Origin: Bacteroides thetaiotaomicron VPI-5482
Lineage (GTDB): Bacteria; Bacteroidota; Bacteroidia; Bacteroidales; Bacteroidaceae
DNA: 64,000 bases
Direction: 5' to 3'
Assembly: GCF_000011065.1 (NCBI RefSeq)
Contig: NC_004663.1
Location: forward strand, 5,270,001-5,334,000
The notes under the pieces are model-generated. The model was not told the origin of the DNA and made no database searches. It was given only the letters and a program-made list of their open reading frames with translations. Below, piece by piece: positions 62,996-64,000 of this stretch (positions within the stretch are counted from its first letter, which is position 1; each line of letters starts with the position of its first letter). A program made the translations under genes and the position numbers.

Positions 62996-64000
62996 ATGAA
63001 ATATTATTTTAAAAAACATAGAATAAAAATCTTTTTTTTGTTGGTACTTTCCTTAATAGTCTTTGGATGTTCCTTTTTGATTAAGGAGGTAAATGTTAAA
63101 CAAGAGAACGAGGCCGGAGAGATGGTTGCCTATATTAAGGCTGGTGAAATTGCAACTTTTACGTTTAGTGGAGAAATAAACATCGATGGTGATGCAAGCA
63201 ATGAAACGTTTATTGTTGGATTCTTGGCTCCAAGAAGTTGGAATGTACGTCAGAATGCAACTGTGACATACAGAGAAGATAGGTATGAAACGGAAGTGGA
63301 TCACAAAATGACAGTAATTCCAGATACTGAACAGCCTGCAAATTATAAAGGTATGAGTTGGTCAGCGGCATTGAAAAAAAAATATGGTGTACGAGGCAAT
63401 GTCTTGAACGATATGGAATGGATTGCATTTAAATCGGATAACTATCCTAGTGTAAATGGAACAATACATTATACAGTAACAATTAAGTGTAATTCAGGAA
63501 AAAGCAACTTAAAATTCCGACCAAGTTTTTTTATCAATCACTCTAGTGATGGGATTGGAGGAGACGAGGCTCATTATTCTGTTAAGGATGCTGATGATTG
63601 CTTTGAAGTGGTAGAAGGATCAGGTACTGTGATTGATTTTTGTTCTACGCACTATTATCAAATTGAACCTTTGTCTGCTTTACAAGATGATTATGTAACA
63701 TTCACTTTTCAAGGGGATATTAATACCAATGAATTGATAAAAGCTGAGAATGTGTATATAGAAGCTACTGCTTATACGATAGAAGGAAAGATATATACAG
63801 TCAATGAAAAGAGTGCGAAAACACTAATGAAAAGAGAAACGAAATTGCCAAGATATAATGTAACTCTTTGGCCTGGTGGATTTTTTAACATTCCGGACGG
63901 TGAAACAATTTCTCGTATAGAGTATATTTTCACAAATGAAGATGGAACAGTATCTATTTCCCAGTCAGATGACAGTAGAGATAATGAAGGAGAAGAGGTA
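62996..64000 (+). CDS. DUF4961-like lipoprotein (3' truncated by window edge)
   Basis: The frame is open from ATG 62996 to the last base (335 codons seen, no stop). Lipobox LIVFGCSFL. The mature part (AGEIATFTFSGEINIDG, FIVGFLAPRSWNV, PDTEQPANYKGMSWSAALKKKYG) resembles DUF4961 proteins, which accompany SusD homologues in some Bacteroides loci. They are beta-rich and of unknown function. It follows the small lipoprotein by 17 bp. What comes after is not visible. Confidence 0.75.
   Translation, partial: MKYYFKKHRIKIFFLLVLSLIVFGCSFLIKEVNVKQENEAGEMVAYIKAGEIATFTFSGEINIDGDASNETFIVGFLAPRSWNVRQNATVTYREDRYETEVDHKMTVIPDTEQPANYKGMSWSAALKKKYGVRGNVLNDMEWIAFKSDNYPSVNGTIHYTVTIKCNSGKSNLKFRPSFFINHSSDGIGGDEAHYSVKDADDCFEVVEGSGTVIDFCSTHYYQIEPLSALQDDYVTFTFQGDINTNELIKAENVYIEATAYTIEGKIYTVNEKSAKTLMKRETKLPRYNVTLWPGGFFNIPDGETISRIEYIFTNEDGTVSISQSDDSRDNEGEEV

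Overview
The window looks like a chromosomal segment of a gut Bacteroides, most likely of the B. thetaiotaomicron group. Evidence: promoters with the Bacteroides -7 element TAnnTTTG, SusC/SusD pairs, many lipoproteins with an acidic stretch after the lipobox cysteine, a fused nuoCD, and a complex I operon without nuoEFG. The species is an inference from gene order.

Positions 1-13.4 kb are ordinary, fairly GC-rich chromosome. They hold the 3' end of an alpha-2-macroglobulin-like gene, a DUF1573 protein, the MeaB-type GTPase, a large GH2 beta-galactosidase, an EamA permease (minus strand), a one-protein AAA ATPase-DUF4435 fusion resembling the PARIS/OLD defence families, an MscS channel and an AraC regulator. 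Positions 13.9-17.9 kb hold a TonB-dependent receptor with a surface beta-helix lipoprotein. At 18.1-20.9 kb is a soluble multi-PAS/GAF histidine kinase. From 31.7 down to 21.0 kb on the minus strand lies the nuo operon (A, B, CD, H, I, J, K, L, M, N), apparently led by a small secreted protein of unknown function. Three of its spacers carry copies of one AT-rich hairpin repeat.

From about 31.8 kb to the right edge, base composition becomes clearly more AT-rich and the content changes to a polysaccharide utilisation region on the plus strand. It begins with a DUF6377 membrane regulator and an ECF sigma factor. Five transcription units follow: (1) a 76-aa anti-sigma-like protein, a GH38-like enzyme, a GH92 and a GH2 with an F5/8C insertion; (2) an SGNH hydrolase, a GH78 rhamnosidase and an esterase; (3) a second SGNH hydrolase and an unrecognised lipoprotein; (4) an IPT/NHL lipoprotein, SusC, SusD, a DUF1735/DUF4361 protein and a DUF5005 protein; (5) a second SusD, a small lipoprotein and a DUF4961 lipoprotein that runs off the window.

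Each of these five units is preceded by the same bipartite sequence, TTAG(T/G)GGT - 15 bp - CGT(C/T), with identical spacing. It is absent from the obvious housekeeping promoters. This reads as the promoter of the local ECF sigma factor, which would join about 30 kb into one regulon aimed at a glycan with mannose, rhamnose and O-acyl groups. The other unusual signal is a set of three intergenic arrays (near 1.55, 13.6 and 42.9 kb). They have unrelated core sequences but the same 22-bp period.
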